Positions 54,628 through 62,846 of a stretch of 64,000 nt of DNA are shown here, one piece after another (position 1 is the first letter of the stretch; each line of letters starts with the position of its first letter). The DNA is from Flavobacteriaceae bacterium (GTDB taxonomy: Bacteria > Bacteroidota > Bacteroidia > Flavobacteriales > Flavobacteriaceae): assembly GCA_029248405.1 (NCBI GenBank), contig JAQWJJ010000009.1, forward strand, positions 1 to 64,000. Direction: 5' to 3'. Position numbers and translations under genes: made by a program. The notes beneath the pieces are model-generated. The model had not been told where the DNA came from. It did not search any database and was given only the letters and a program-made list of their open reading frames with translations.

Positions 54628-56051
54628 ACGCCAGGGGTGAGCCCTAACTCTGCTCCTTTTTTAATCATAAAAACTTTTGCCGCTTCATATTCGTTGGGAA
54701 TATGACCCTCTAAAATGGCCTCCTTTATGGCGTCTTTTATCTGGCCAATTTCTCTAGAGGGGCCGAGACCAAAAGTCGCCATGATTTCTTCTCCACTCAT
54801 CGGTGGTTGAAAATTGCGGATGTGGTCACGTTGTTCCACCTCTTGAATTTTTTCACGTACTCGTTGAAAGTTGGCGTGGTATTTTTTGAAGCGTCTTGGA
54901 TTTTTGGTCGTGATGTCGGCCTCGCATAGGGTCATCAAAGACTCTAAGTCATGGCCTGCATCAAAAATGAGTCGCCTTACGGCACTATCTGTGACCTCTT
55001 GAGCGATGACAATGGGCCTTGAACTCATGGCCACCATCTTACGGACAAACTTCAGACGGTCATTTAGGGGCATTTTGAGACGCTTAAAAAGCTTTAAAAC
55101 CATCTTGGAACCCACAAACTCGTGGCCGTGGAATGTCCATCCATTTTTCTGGTCAAAGCATTTGGTCGGTGCCTTGCCAATATCATGCAGCAGGGCCGCC
55201 CAACGCAACCAAAGGTCATCACTGGTTCGGGCCATATTGTCTACGACCTCTAGAGTGTGCCAAAAGTTGTCTTTGTGCAACTGGCCTTCTTTTTCTTCGA
55301 TACCCTCTAATGCGGTGAGTTCAGGAAAAATAAAAGGCAAAAGGCCTGTTTGATGCAAGAGTGCCAAGCCAATTGACGGTGTCGCTGCAGCCAAAATTTT
55401 ATGGAGCTCGTCGACAATTCTTTCTTGGGAGATGATCTTGATGCGGCTGGCATTGCGCGAAATGGCCGCCAAACATTCAGCGGTTATGGTAAAATTGAGC
55501 TGAGTGGCAAATCGTATGGCACGCAACATGCGCAATGGGTCATCACTAAAGGTGATGTCAGCATCTAAGGGTGTTTTTAGTATCTTTTGATCCAGAGCTT
55601 TAAGACCGTCGAAGGGATCGAGAAGCGCGCCAAAGTTATCATTGTTAACACTGATGGCCAATGCATTGATGGTGAAATCTCTGCGCTTTTGGTCGTCTTC
55701 TAAGGTTCCATTTTCTACCAGAGGATTACGGCTGTCGGAGCGATAGGATTCTCGCCGTGCCCCCACAAACTCTAACTCTATACCTTGTGTTTTGAGCATG
55801 GCCGTCCCATAGGTTTTGAAAACACTGACCTTAGGCTGATTTGGCAGGAGTGAGGCGACCTTTTTGGCTAAGGTGATGCCGCTACCTACCGTTACAAAAT
55901 CGAGATCTTTGGCCGTAGCGCGTTTCAGTAAATAATCTCTAACGAAACCACCAATGACATATGTTTCTAGATTGAGCATGTCCGAGGCTTGAGCAACAGT
56001 CCTAAAAATGGGGTGCTCAAGTGCATGTTCTAATCCTTGTGATGGGTTCAT
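54624..56051 (-). CDS. cca: CCA tRNA nucleotidyltransferase with HD domain
   Basis: This 475-residue enzyme adds or repairs the 3'-CCA end of tRNAs. The nucleotidyltransferase head domain has YVIGGFVRDYLLKRATAKDLDFV (GG and DxD motif). RRDFTINALAI and DDPLRMLRAIRFATQL belong to the neck. The HD domain (WAALLHDIGKAPTK) suggests a phosphohydrolase activity. The fit is to the Bacteroidota-type CCA-adding enzyme; a poly(A) polymerase alternative is less likely. It abuts the tsaC gene exactly. Confidence 0.92.
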   Translation of the reverse strand: MNPSQGLEHALEHPIFRTVAQASDMLNLETYVIGGFVRDYLLKRATAKDLDFVTVGSGITLAKKVASLLPNQPKVSVFKTYGTAMLKTQGIELEFVGARRESYRSDSRNPLVENGTLEDDQKRRDFTINALAISVNNDNFGALLDPFDGLKALDQKILKTPLDADITFSDDPLRMLRAIRFATQLNFTITAECLAAISRNASRIKIISQERIVDELHKILAAATPSIGLALLHQTGLLPFIFPELTALEGIEEKEGQLHKDNFWHTLEVVDNMARTSDDLWLRWAALLHDIGKAPTKCFDQKNGWTFHGHEFVGSKMVLKLFKRLKMPLNDRLKFVRKMVAMSSRPIVIAQEVTDSAVRRLIFDAGHDLESLMTLCEADITTKNPRRFKKYHANFQRVREKIQEVEQRDHIRNFQPPMSGEEIMATFGLGPSREIGQIKDAIKEAILEGHIPNEYEAAKVFMIKKGAELGLTPGV

Positions 56052-56612
56052 TTACTTTCTGATTACTTGAACCACTCCATCATTTTTGAGCCTAATGACA
56101 CTAGATGGTTGGTCATTTCTTTTGTTGCGGTCCAAATTTACGACATAGTCTACACCGTCCAAAATTGCTTGGCTAATTTCTTTGAAAATTCCTGGTGTTG
56201 GTTCGCCACTGATATTAGCAGAGGTAGAGACCAATGGTTTTTTGAGGTGCTTGATCAGTGTGCGACAAAATTCATCATGCGTGACCCGTACACCAAGAGA
56301 ATCATCCGCTGCGACTAAATTCTCCGCAACATGACGCGGTTGGTCATAAACTATTGTTGTTGGCCTATCGGCGTATTTGAGTATGTCGTAGGCGATTTCT
56401 GGGACCGATGAAATATACTGCTCGAGCATGCGAAAGTCGGAGACCAAGCAAATCAATGCCTTAGAATCATCTCGTTGCTTGAGGGCAAAAATTCTGTCTA
56501 CCGCGTCTGCATTTGTTGCGTCACAGCCAATACCCCAGACGGTATCTGTGGGGTAGAGGATGATTCCGCCACGCTTGAGTACTTTGAGTGATTGTTCTAT
56601 TTCAGGATGCAT
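56052..56612 (-). CDS. tsaC: L-threonylcarbamoyladenylate synthase
   Basis: A 186-residue YrdC/Sua5-fold enzyme for the first step of t6A37 in tRNA. Signatures are GGIILYPTDTVWGIGCDATN, IFALKQRDDSKALICLV (nucleotide site), DDSLGVRVTHDEFCR and KKPLVSTSANISGEPTP. It is the short TsaC length without the Sua5 C-terminal domain. It shares an operon with cca, consistent with tRNA function, and lies 12 bases after the pyruvyl transferase. Confidence 0.93.
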   Translation of the reverse strand: MHPEIEQSLKVLKRGGIILYPTDTVWGIGCDATNADAVDRIFALKQRDDSKALICLVSDFRMLEQYISSVPEIAYDILKYADRPTTIVYDQPRHVAENLVAADDSLGVRVTHDEFCRTLIKHLKKPLVSTSANISGEPTPGIFKEISQAILDGVDYVVNLDRNKRNDQPSSVIRLKNDGVVQVIRK

Positions 56613-56624
56613 GATGGCTCATCT

Positions 56625-57539
56625 TTAAAGGTTCAAGTAGTCAAAAGCTTTCGATGCAAAATTACGATTAATGGTGCGACATTCTTCCAAAAGACCAGAA
56701 TATTGAGGGGCGTTTTTGAGCTGTTGCTCAAAATCGTCATACGAGGTTATTTTTGCCGGATATTTGAAGTCAAAAAACTTTGTTGTTGTCGGTACGGCTA
56801 AGACTTTTTTGCCCATCAACAAAGCCCAGTACATGGCATGATAGCTATCGGTTACAAGCGTTTCACTTGCGCCGATAAAGGCGACCATATCCTCCAGAGA
56901 GGTCGCATTATGGCTATTGGGATACTTTTTGAGTCGTTCGGCGAGCGCTTGATCTTGGTGAGATTTTTTACCGAATAAAATTCCAATTTCTTGTGTGTTT
57001 TCAAAATTTTGATCAAAAATTGGATGAAGGCAACTCACACAAGGCACCCAATGTTCTTTTGTGCTGAAATCCCGAACACCTGCAAGGCCAAAATTTTTCA
57101 AGTCAACGTTGTATTTTTGCGGTTTTCCGAATTCATTGGGGTTAGGATCATTGTGTCCTGGACCCCAAAGCACCGTCTTTTTACCACGGTTTTTGAGTGC
57201 GCCAAAGAGCTTGATTTGTGTTTCGAAATGACGCAAATTGAGCAGTCCGCCACCACCAATAATGAGATCATTTTGCTGTACTGTTTCACGCCAATTCTTG
57301 CGAATAGCCCCTTGAGTTCTGCGCATCCCGTTGATGTCGAGCACCTTGCCTTTTAGTTGGTCAAAATAGAGGTGTGGGGCGCAATAATAATCGCCAATAT
57401 TATTGGGATCATGCCGGTGTATATTGATGACTCCACGGCTGTCCAATGGGCCCGACAAGATGGCTCGAGCCATTTGTTTTTTGCGCTGCTCGCCATCGAG
57501 TAGAGGAAAGACCTTACCCAAAACCTTTTTAATTTTCAT
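56625..57539 (-). CDS. Polysaccharide pyruvyl transferase family protein
   Basis: A 304-residue cytoplasmic enzyme predicted to add ketal-linked pyruvate to a surface glycan. Motifs include NIHRHDPNNIGDYYCAPHL, DLIIGGGGLLNLRHF and VTDSYHAMYWALLMGKKVLAV, the family's donor-binding region. It heads the minus-strand run tsaC-cca-GNAT-ctaA (12 bases before tsaC) and opens the LOS/glycan cluster. Coupling glycan pyruvylation to tRNA genes by transcription is odd and may only reflect insertion upstream of the older tRNA genes. Confidence 0.85.
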   Translation of the reverse strand: MKIKKVLGKVFPLLDGEQRKKQMARAILSGPLDSRGVINIHRHDPNNIGDYYCAPHLYFDQLKGKVLDINGMRRTQGAIRKNWRETVQQNDLIIGGGGLLNLRHFETQIKLFGALKNRGKKTVLWGPGHNDPNPNEFGKPQKYNVDLKNFGLAGVRDFSTKEHWVPCVSCLHPIFDQNFENTQEIGILFGKKSHQDQALAERLKKYPNSHNATSLEDMVAFIGASETLVTDSYHAMYWALLMGKKVLAVPTTTKFFDFKYPAKITSYDDFEQQLKNAPQYSGLLEECRTINRNFASKAFDYLNL

Positions 57540-57581
57540 TACTTTCGTTTAAAATGTAAAGCTAAGCCTTACGACTTAATA

Positions 57582-58415
57582 ATGAAACCTAAAGCCATGA
57601 CATCTGCACTTTTGATTTCGACCTACAATTGGCCTGAGGCACTTGAATTGATTTTAAAGACGGTATTGATACAATCCAAGTTGCCCGATGTGGTTTTGAT
57701 AGCAGATGATGGATCTGACCAACGCACAAAAGTTATTATTGAAGACTTCAAGGCTCAAAGTGCAGTTTTGGTAAAACACCTTTGGCATCCAGATCAGGGA
57801 TTTCGTAAATCCTCAATTTTGAATAAGGCTATTGCGGACTGTTCAGTTGATTATATCATTCAAATTGATGGCGATTGTTTGTTGCATCCGAAATTTGTCA
57901 AAGACCATCTCAACGCGGCCAAAAATGGTGTTTTTCTCGCGGGAAGCCGCATCAATATCAAAGACGGGTACCGCACCGAATTATTTGATCATCAGAACGT
58001 TATTTTTCCTTTTGGGTTCAGAGGGTTGCGGAACAAAACGCGCCGTATTTATTGGCCTTTTCTCGGGTATTTTTATCGACCAAAAAATATTTTTTCAAAG
58101 AAATTTAGAGGATGCAATACATCATTTTGGCGTAATGATTTCATTGCGGTCAACGGCTATAATGAGGCCTTTGAGGGCTGGGGGCGTGAGGATTCGGATT
58201 TGGCATACCGACTGTTGCATCTGGGTTGTGCCATGCAGCGTTTGAAGTATCGCGGTTTGTTGTACCATATACCGCACAGAAATTTGTCAAAGGATCGATT
58301 GGAGATCAACGACGACATCGAACAAAAAACGATTGCAGAAAAAATAATTTGGGCCACTAAGGGCCTTGATCAATATGTCATCAAGGCATCTGACGGTACA
58401 TCAAAAATAATTTGA
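57582..58415 (+). CDS. GT2 glycosyltransferase with galactosyltransferase-like C-terminus
   Basis: A 277-residue GT-A enzyme. LISTYNWPEALELIL is the first strand, VLIADDGSDQRT binds the nucleotide, QIDGDCLLHPKFV is the DxD region, and GCNTSFWRNDFIAVNGYNEAFEGWG-type (galactosyltransferase family 7-like) sequence with WGREDSDLAYRLLHLG sits at the C-terminus. It is a paralog of the gene at 61991-62821 (shared GFxKSxILNKA and DGDC). Its end overlaps the convergent gene by 35 bases. Surface glycan assembly. Confidence 0.88.
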   Translation: MKPKAMTSALLISTYNWPEALELILKTVLIQSKLPDVVLIADDGSDQRTKVIIEDFKAQSAVLVKHLWHPDQGFRKSSILNKAIADCSVDYIIQIDGDCLLHPKFVKDHLNAAKNGVFLAGSRINIKDGYRTELFDHQNVIFPFGFRGLRNKTRRIYWPFLGYFYRPKNIFSKKFRGCNTSFWRNDFIAVNGYNEAFEGWGREDSDLAYRLLHLGCAMQRLKYRGLLYHIPHRNLSKDRLEINDDIEQKTIAEKIIWATKGLDQYVIKASDGTSKII

Positions 58416-59142
58416 CATAGCGTTTAAAAACAGATTGGGCGTTAATACTGGCCAAAATCCATCCTTCTAAACCATCTAATATACCAAGCCGTATCAAGTA
58501 CTGGTGCCAAAATCGATAAAACGGCCGCCAAATAAAATGACCAAGATGCACCTTTTTCTTGGCCTCAAACGCCATTTGGGCTTGCAAAGTGCTGTAGCGG
58601 TCAAGTTTGGCCAAATAATCAGAAAATGATTTGTACGTATGATGTGGAATGCGCGATTTGAGTCGGGCTGTAGTGCCATCGACTGAGATTGTTTCATGGA
58701 CCAATCTGCCATTATAGCGGCAGAGCTCGGTTCTGCCTAAACGAATGACCCAGTCGGTTTGAAATCCGGAAAACCTGATTTTTTTACCCATAAAATAAAG
58801 TTGGCGACGGATAAAATAGGCCTCGGCTCTTGGCCTTGCAACGGCATCAAGTATTTCTTTTTTAGCTTCAGCTGTAATGACTTCATCAGGGTCAAAAAGC
58901 AGCACCCATTGTTGGCTGACTTGATCTAACGCAAAGTTTTTTTGGCTACTGAAATCATCAAAATCTCTGGAGAACACCCGTACATTGTCAAATCTTTTGG
59001 CCAAAGAGACGGTTTGATCAGTACTGTGAGAATCTACCAGAATTACCTCGTCGACGAAATCAAGCTGCTGTAAAAAAGAGGTGATGATTTCGCCCTCGTT
59101 GAGGGTGATCACGACCGCACTAATGGATGGCTTAGGGCTCAA
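58381..59142 (-). CDS. GT2 glycosyltransferase, WaaE/KdtX-like
   Basis: A 253-residue GT-A enzyme resembling lipopolysaccharide core beta-glucosyltransferases (WaaE/KdtX): AVVITLNEGEIITSFLQQL, VDEVILVDSHSTDQT, FSSQKNFALDQV, LLFDPDEVITA and FWHQYLIRLGILDGLEGW. The start codon is TTG (minus strand 59142-59140): the first strand begins at residue 8 (SAVVITLN), and an in-frame stop without any ATG lies upstream. Divergent from the Kdo-kinase-like gene, and overlaps the preceding GT2 by 35 bases at its end. Confidence 0.88.
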   Translation of the reverse strand: MSPKPSISAVVITLNEGEIITSFLQQLDFVDEVILVDSHSTDQTVSLAKRFDNVRVFSRDFDDFSSQKNFALDQVSQQWVLLFDPDEVITAEAKKEILDAVARPRAEAYFIRRQLYFMGKKIRFSGFQTDWVIRLGRTELCRYNGRLVHETISVDGTTARLKSRIPHHTYKSFSDYLAKLDRYSTLQAQMAFEAKKKVHLGHFIWRPFYRFWHQYLIRLGILDGLEGWILASINAQSVFKRYVKLFLMYRQMP

Positions 59143-59224
59143 TAAATACTGGTTTTGCAGGTAAATATAAGGATTTTACCCCACGAGTGCGTGTTTGTTT
59201 AGGGGTCGACAACAAAAATATACC

Positions 59225-59232
59225 TAATTTTG
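59225..59232 (+). promoter_or_regulatory. Predicted -7 element of the Kdo-kinase-like gene
   Basis: TAATTTTG fits TAnnTTTG, 18 bases before the TTG start at 59251. The nearest -33 TTG is 27 bases upstream, longer than usual. Confidence 0.42.
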
Positions 59233-59250
59233 TGACAAAGAACCACCGTA

Positions 59251-60015
59251 TTGAATCGAATTGTTATTTCTGAGCAGCACAAAGCGCATCGCGACGCATT
59301 GCTGCATTTGGTGACCTCCTTTGACACCAGTGTTGCTCCTCTCATTGGCCAGGGGGATCGCAATGTGATCAAGGCCATGCCTTTTGGCCAAGATATTTTG
59401 GCCGTAAAATCATTCAAATCCCCGAATATCATAAACAAGTGGGTCTACCGTTTCTGGCGAAAATCTAAAGCAGAGCGCTCCTTTTATTATGCCCAAAGAC
59501 TGTTGGCACTCAATGTGGGTACTGCAGAGCCCGTTGGATTTGCGGAGTCCTACAAGTATTTTGGGTTAGACAGAAGTTTTTACCTGAGTCGCGGACTCAA
59601 ACCAGACTTTACGTTTCGTGAATTGATCCACGACGTGAACATACCGCGGCGAGACTACATTCTTGAGCGGTTTACAGAATTCACTTTTGATTTACATGAG
59701 AAGGGTATTTTGTTTCATGATCATTCTCCAGGAAATACTTTAATCAAGTGGATTGATGGCGAAGTGCATTTTTATCTGGTAGATCTCAACCGAATGTCTT
59801 TTGGTCCATTGTCACGCAAACAGCGCATTCATAACTTTGCCAGATTGACCCCACTAAGAGCTATGGTCAAAGCCATGAGCAAGACGTATGCGCGCTGCGC
59901 CAATATGGATGCTGATCAGGTGTACCGCGAAATGTGGGCAGAGACTGAGCAATTTCAATACAAATTTCACCGCAAGCGTCGTTTGAAAAAGCGACTGTTT
60001 TTTTGGCGCCGCTAA
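59251..60015 (+). CDS. Kdo/InaA-like lipopolysaccharide kinase
   Basis: A 254-residue protein-kinase-like phosphotransferase of the Kdo kinase/InaA family, predicted to phosphorylate the LPS inner core. Visible motifs: the ATP-site region VIKAMPFGQDILAVKSFKS, the catalytic loop ILFHDHSPGNTLI (catalytic Asp, Asn) and VDLNRM in place of DFG. The start is TTG at 59251; an in-frame stop lies 18 bases upstream and the next Met is too far in. The very basic C-terminus (FHRKRRLKKRLFFWRR) suggests membrane association. The next gene starts 2 bases later. Confidence 0.85.
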   Translation: MNRIVISEQHKAHRDALLHLVTSFDTSVAPLIGQGDRNVIKAMPFGQDILAVKSFKSPNIINKWVYRFWRKSKAERSFYYAQRLLALNVGTAEPVGFAESYKYFGLDRSFYLSRGLKPDFTFRELIHDVNIPRRDYILERFTEFTFDLHEKGILFHDHSPGNTLIKWIDGEVHFYLVDLNRMSFGPLSRKQRIHNFARLTPLRAMVKAMSKTYARCANMDADQVYREMWAETEQFQYKFHRKRRLKKRLFFWRR

Positions 60016-60016
60016 T

Positions 60017-60835
60017 ATGAAAGTAAAAGAAATCCCATTTTCTATAGCGCGTTCGTTGGTGCTCAAATCCCAACCTATTGAGCGTTTACAATCAATGGAC
60101 ATCCAGACTATTCCGGTGGTGGTGTCATTGACCTCAATCCCTTCTAGATTGCATAAGGTTCCGCTGGTGGTCCGCAGTATACTGACACAAACACGGCAAC
60201 CGCAGCATATTGTATTGTGGTTGCATGAAGGCATGCGACATCAGGTGCCAAAAGCACTTCAAGAGTTGGTTTTTGAGCGTTTTTCTATTCGTTTTTCGCC
60301 CTTGACTTGCTCCCACAAAAAATTGATCCATACCCTCAAAGATTTTGATGCTACAGTAGTGGTCACCTGCGACGATGATTTCATGTACCATCGTACTTGG
60401 CTAAGTGCCCTTTATCAAGACCATCTTTTGTACCCTAATTCGGTTATTGCGCACCACATTAGATCGATCCAACGAGATGATCAGGGGCAATTGAAACCCT
60501 ACAAGCAATGGCGCTATGAACCGCATGTCGACCAGCGCTCTGAATCATTACTGGCCATTGGCGGTAAGGGCGTGCTGTATCCAAAAAACCCCTTCGATTC
60601 CCTTTTTGACGATGTTGATTTATTCATGAGGTTGGCGCCAAAGGCAGACGATCTGTGGTTTAAGGCTATGGAACTCTTAGTCGGGACCCCTGTGCGCAAA
60701 TGCGCCGTTGAGGTTCCCGAGCCACTACCGATTGCGGGTACCCAGACATTCTCACTTAAAAAAGAAAATGTTGATCAGGACAAAAACCTACACCAATGGG
60801 CTGCTTTAGCCCAACAATTTGACCTTGAAGTTTAA
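60017..60835 (+). CDS. Putative glycosyltransferase with DDD motif
   Basis: A 272-residue protein resembling GT-A glycosyltransferases of capsule/LOS loci. VVVSLTSIPSRLHKVPLVVRSI and PQHIVLWLHEG form the first half, then VVTCDDDFMYHRTWL carries the DxD-type acid cluster. LLAIGGKGVLYPKNPF and DDVDLFMRLAPKADDLWFKAM resemble the acceptor region. Family assignment is from motifs only. It lies 2 bases after the Kdo-kinase-like gene (same transcript), and its stop overlaps the convergent GT9 stop by 4 bases. Confidence 0.78.
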   Translation: MKVKEIPFSIARSLVLKSQPIERLQSMDIQTIPVVVSLTSIPSRLHKVPLVVRSILTQTRQPQHIVLWLHEGMRHQVPKALQELVFERFSIRFSPLTCSHKKLIHTLKDFDATVVVTCDDDFMYHRTWLSALYQDHLLYPNSVIAHHIRSIQRDDQGQLKPYKQWRYEPHVDQRSESLLAIGGKGVLYPKNPFDSLFDDVDLFMRLAPKADDLWFKAMELLVGTPVRKCAVEVPEPLPIAGTQTFSLKKENVDQDKNLHQWAALAQQFDLEV

Positions 60836-61890
60836 AGATGCCGCTTATAAAAGCTGTTGAGTTCATCCCTAAATAAATCGATTTTGAGTTTTTGGTAAAG
60901 CTCTTGATGATTTTTTTTAGCGCTGCGGCCAAGCGGCGTTGCGTAAAGCTCGGGGTAGTGATCTTTCAAGTGCACGGCACAATGTTTTTCCCCATCGACA
61001 TAAGCGCTCCAAGCCAGTTTATTGATCCAGGGTGAGAAAATGGTAAAGGTCGGAATGTCCAATGCTTTGGCCATGTTGACGGCACCACCTTCATTGCCAA
61101 TCAAGGCATCGCATTGGCCTAATAGAGCCAAAAATTGCCCCAGGCTTTGGCCGTAAACTTTTGCCCTGATGCGTGGTTTAGTTTGATCCTCTGTCAAGGC
61201 CAAAATCACGTCTACCAAGGCCTTTTGTTTGGGGATATAATTGAGCAAAATAATAGCGGGAGAACATTTGGCGATATGGTCCAATACAGCAGCCATAGTC
61301 GCGGCTGGTAAAGACTTATTTTTGGCACTGCCCAGCACGCTCACCATGACCATAGGTTGTCCCGGATCTAAGCCATGTTCAATCAAATGATCTTGTGCCC
61401 ATTTTTTATCGGCATCTGATCCGTATATGCGCGGCCTCAGGCGCTGGTTTTGAATATCTTCTTCATCAAAAATAAGTCTGAGGCGATCTTCAATGGCATT
61501 GCCTGCTGAAGAATAAATGACGGGCGAGCGCTTGATGGACTTTTGGTAAAGCCATTGTGTGTACCATTTATGATAACTGATCCGCTGTGGACTGCCAGAA
61601 AAAAGCACCATGAGATTGCTTTCAAGCTTCCCGTAGGCATCGATAATCAAGTCGTAATGTTCTGCTCTAATTGTCTGTAAATACAATAAGAACTCCCTGA
61701 TCGATTGCTTTTGTGGCTTGGTAATTAATCGGTCGATCGATGGATGGTGGCGAACGACCACTGCGGTATGTTCATGAACAGCATAATGTAGCTCTGCCTC
61801 AGGGTAGCGGTTCTTAAGGTGCGCACAAATGAGTGAAGAAATCAACACATCTCCGATCATTTTTTGTTGGATGACCAATATTTTATTCAT
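60832..61890 (-). CDS. GT9 (heptosyltransferase-like) glycosyltransferase
   Basis: A 352-residue GT-B enzyme of family 9 (ADP-heptose:LPS heptosyltransferase-like). KILVIQQKMIGDVLISSLICAHLKNRYPEA is the N-terminal signature. Later VMVSVLGSAKNKSLPAATM and GQCDALIGNEGGAVNMAKALDIPTFTIF form the sugar-nucleotide site. It is predicted to add a sugar to the LOS inner core at the cytoplasmic face of the inner membrane. It converges with the preceding gene and diverges from the next. Confidence 0.9.
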   Translation of the reverse strand: MNKILVIQQKMIGDVLISSLICAHLKNRYPEAELHYAVHEHTAVVVRHHPSIDRLITKPQKQSIREFLLYLQTIRAEHYDLIIDAYGKLESNLMVLFSGSPQRISYHKWYTQWLYQKSIKRSPVIYSSAGNAIEDRLRLIFDEEDIQNQRLRPRIYGSDADKKWAQDHLIEHGLDPGQPMVMVSVLGSAKNKSLPAATMAAVLDHIAKCSPAIILLNYIPKQKALVDVILALTEDQTKPRIRAKVYGQSLGQFLALLGQCDALIGNEGGAVNMAKALDIPTFTIFSPWINKLAWSAYVDGEKHCAVHLKDHYPELYATPLGRSAKKNHQELYQKLKIDLFRDELNSFYKRHL

Positions 61891-61977
61891 TACCGAAGCT
61901 TATTGCGGCTAAATTAAAGAATAAATGTGGGACTCGAGTTGGTTTGGCTTCTTCCTGCAAGACTTTAGAAATTAGCC

Positions 61978-61985
61978 TATATTTG
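61978..61985 (+). promoter_or_regulatory. Predicted -7 element of the second GT2 gene
   Basis: TATATTTG ends 5 bases before the ATG at 61991. The transcription start would fall on or beside the start codon, suggesting a leaderless transcript. No -33 TTG sits at normal spacing. Confidence 0.42.
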
Positions 61986-61990
61986 CACCG

Positions 61991-62821
61991 ATGAAAACTC
62001 CTGAAATATCGGTGGTGATCAGCACCTACAATGCTTTGCCTTGGCTTAAAAAAGTCCTCTGGGGCTATGCCGTACAATCTTTTCAGGATTTTGAGTTGGT
62101 GATAGCCGATGATGGCTCTACTGAAGATACTGCTCAATTTATTCAGGAATTTGCCAAGACTGTTTCTTTTGACGTTTTGCATGTCTGGCAGGAGGATAAT
62201 GGTTTTCAAAAATCTCAAATCCTTAACAAGGCTTTGGAGGCGTGCAATGCGTCTTACGTTGTGATGAGTGATGGTGATTGTATCCCAAGGAAAGATTTTT
62301 TGGCGGTGCATCAGCGTTACAGGGCCCCAGGATATTTTCTCTCTGGCGGCTACTTTATGTTGCCGATGAGTACGTCCACAATAATCGACCAGGCGGCTAT
62401 TGAATCTGGTTTATGCTTTACCAAAGATTGGTTGATGGCCAATGACCTCAAGGCTTCGTTTAAACTGAGGAAGTTGACCTCTGGTGCTTTTATGGCCAAA
62501 ATTCTCAATGCGGTGACCCCTACCAATGCGAGTTGGAATGGGCACAATGCGTCGGGATGGAAAAAGGATTTATTGGCCATTAATGGATTTGACCAGCGCA
62601 TGCAATATGGAGGTCAAGACCGCGAGTTAGGGGAACGTTTGATCAATCTGGGCATCAAGAGCAAGCAGATCAGATACAGTGCCATATGCATCCATTTGGA
62701 TCATCCTCGTGGGTATAAAAACGAAGCATCAATTGCCAAAAATAGAGGGATCAGGCAGGAAACCCGTCATCAAAAATCGACTTGGACGGCCTACGGCATT
62801 CATCCAGGGCCGAAATCATAG
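61991..62821 (+). CDS. GT2 glycosyltransferase, paralog of the 57582 gene
   Basis: A 276-residue GT-A enzyme. SVVISTYNALPWLKKVL, LVIADDGSTEDTAQFI, GFQKSQILNKALEACNASYV and SDGDCIPRKDF give the donor site. The C-terminal SGWKKDLLAINGFDQRMQYGGQDRELGERLINLG is the acceptor/galactosyltransferase-like segment. It shares the same motif order as 57582-58415. It is the last gene of the LOS cluster, and it converges with dapD. Confidence 0.88.
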   Translation: MKTPEISVVISTYNALPWLKKVLWGYAVQSFQDFELVIADDGSTEDTAQFIQEFAKTVSFDVLHVWQEDNGFQKSQILNKALEACNASYVVMSDGDCIPRKDFLAVHQRYRAPGYFLSGGYFMLPMSTSTIIDQAAIESGLCFTKDWLMANDLKASFKLRKLTSGAFMAKILNAVTPTNASWNGHNASGWKKDLLAINGFDQRMQYGGQDRELGERLINLGIKSKQIRYSAICIHLDHPRGYKNEASIAKNRGIRQETRHQKSTWTAYGIHPGPKS

Positions 62822-62846
62822 CCTACCGTTCAATTACTTTGCCTTA

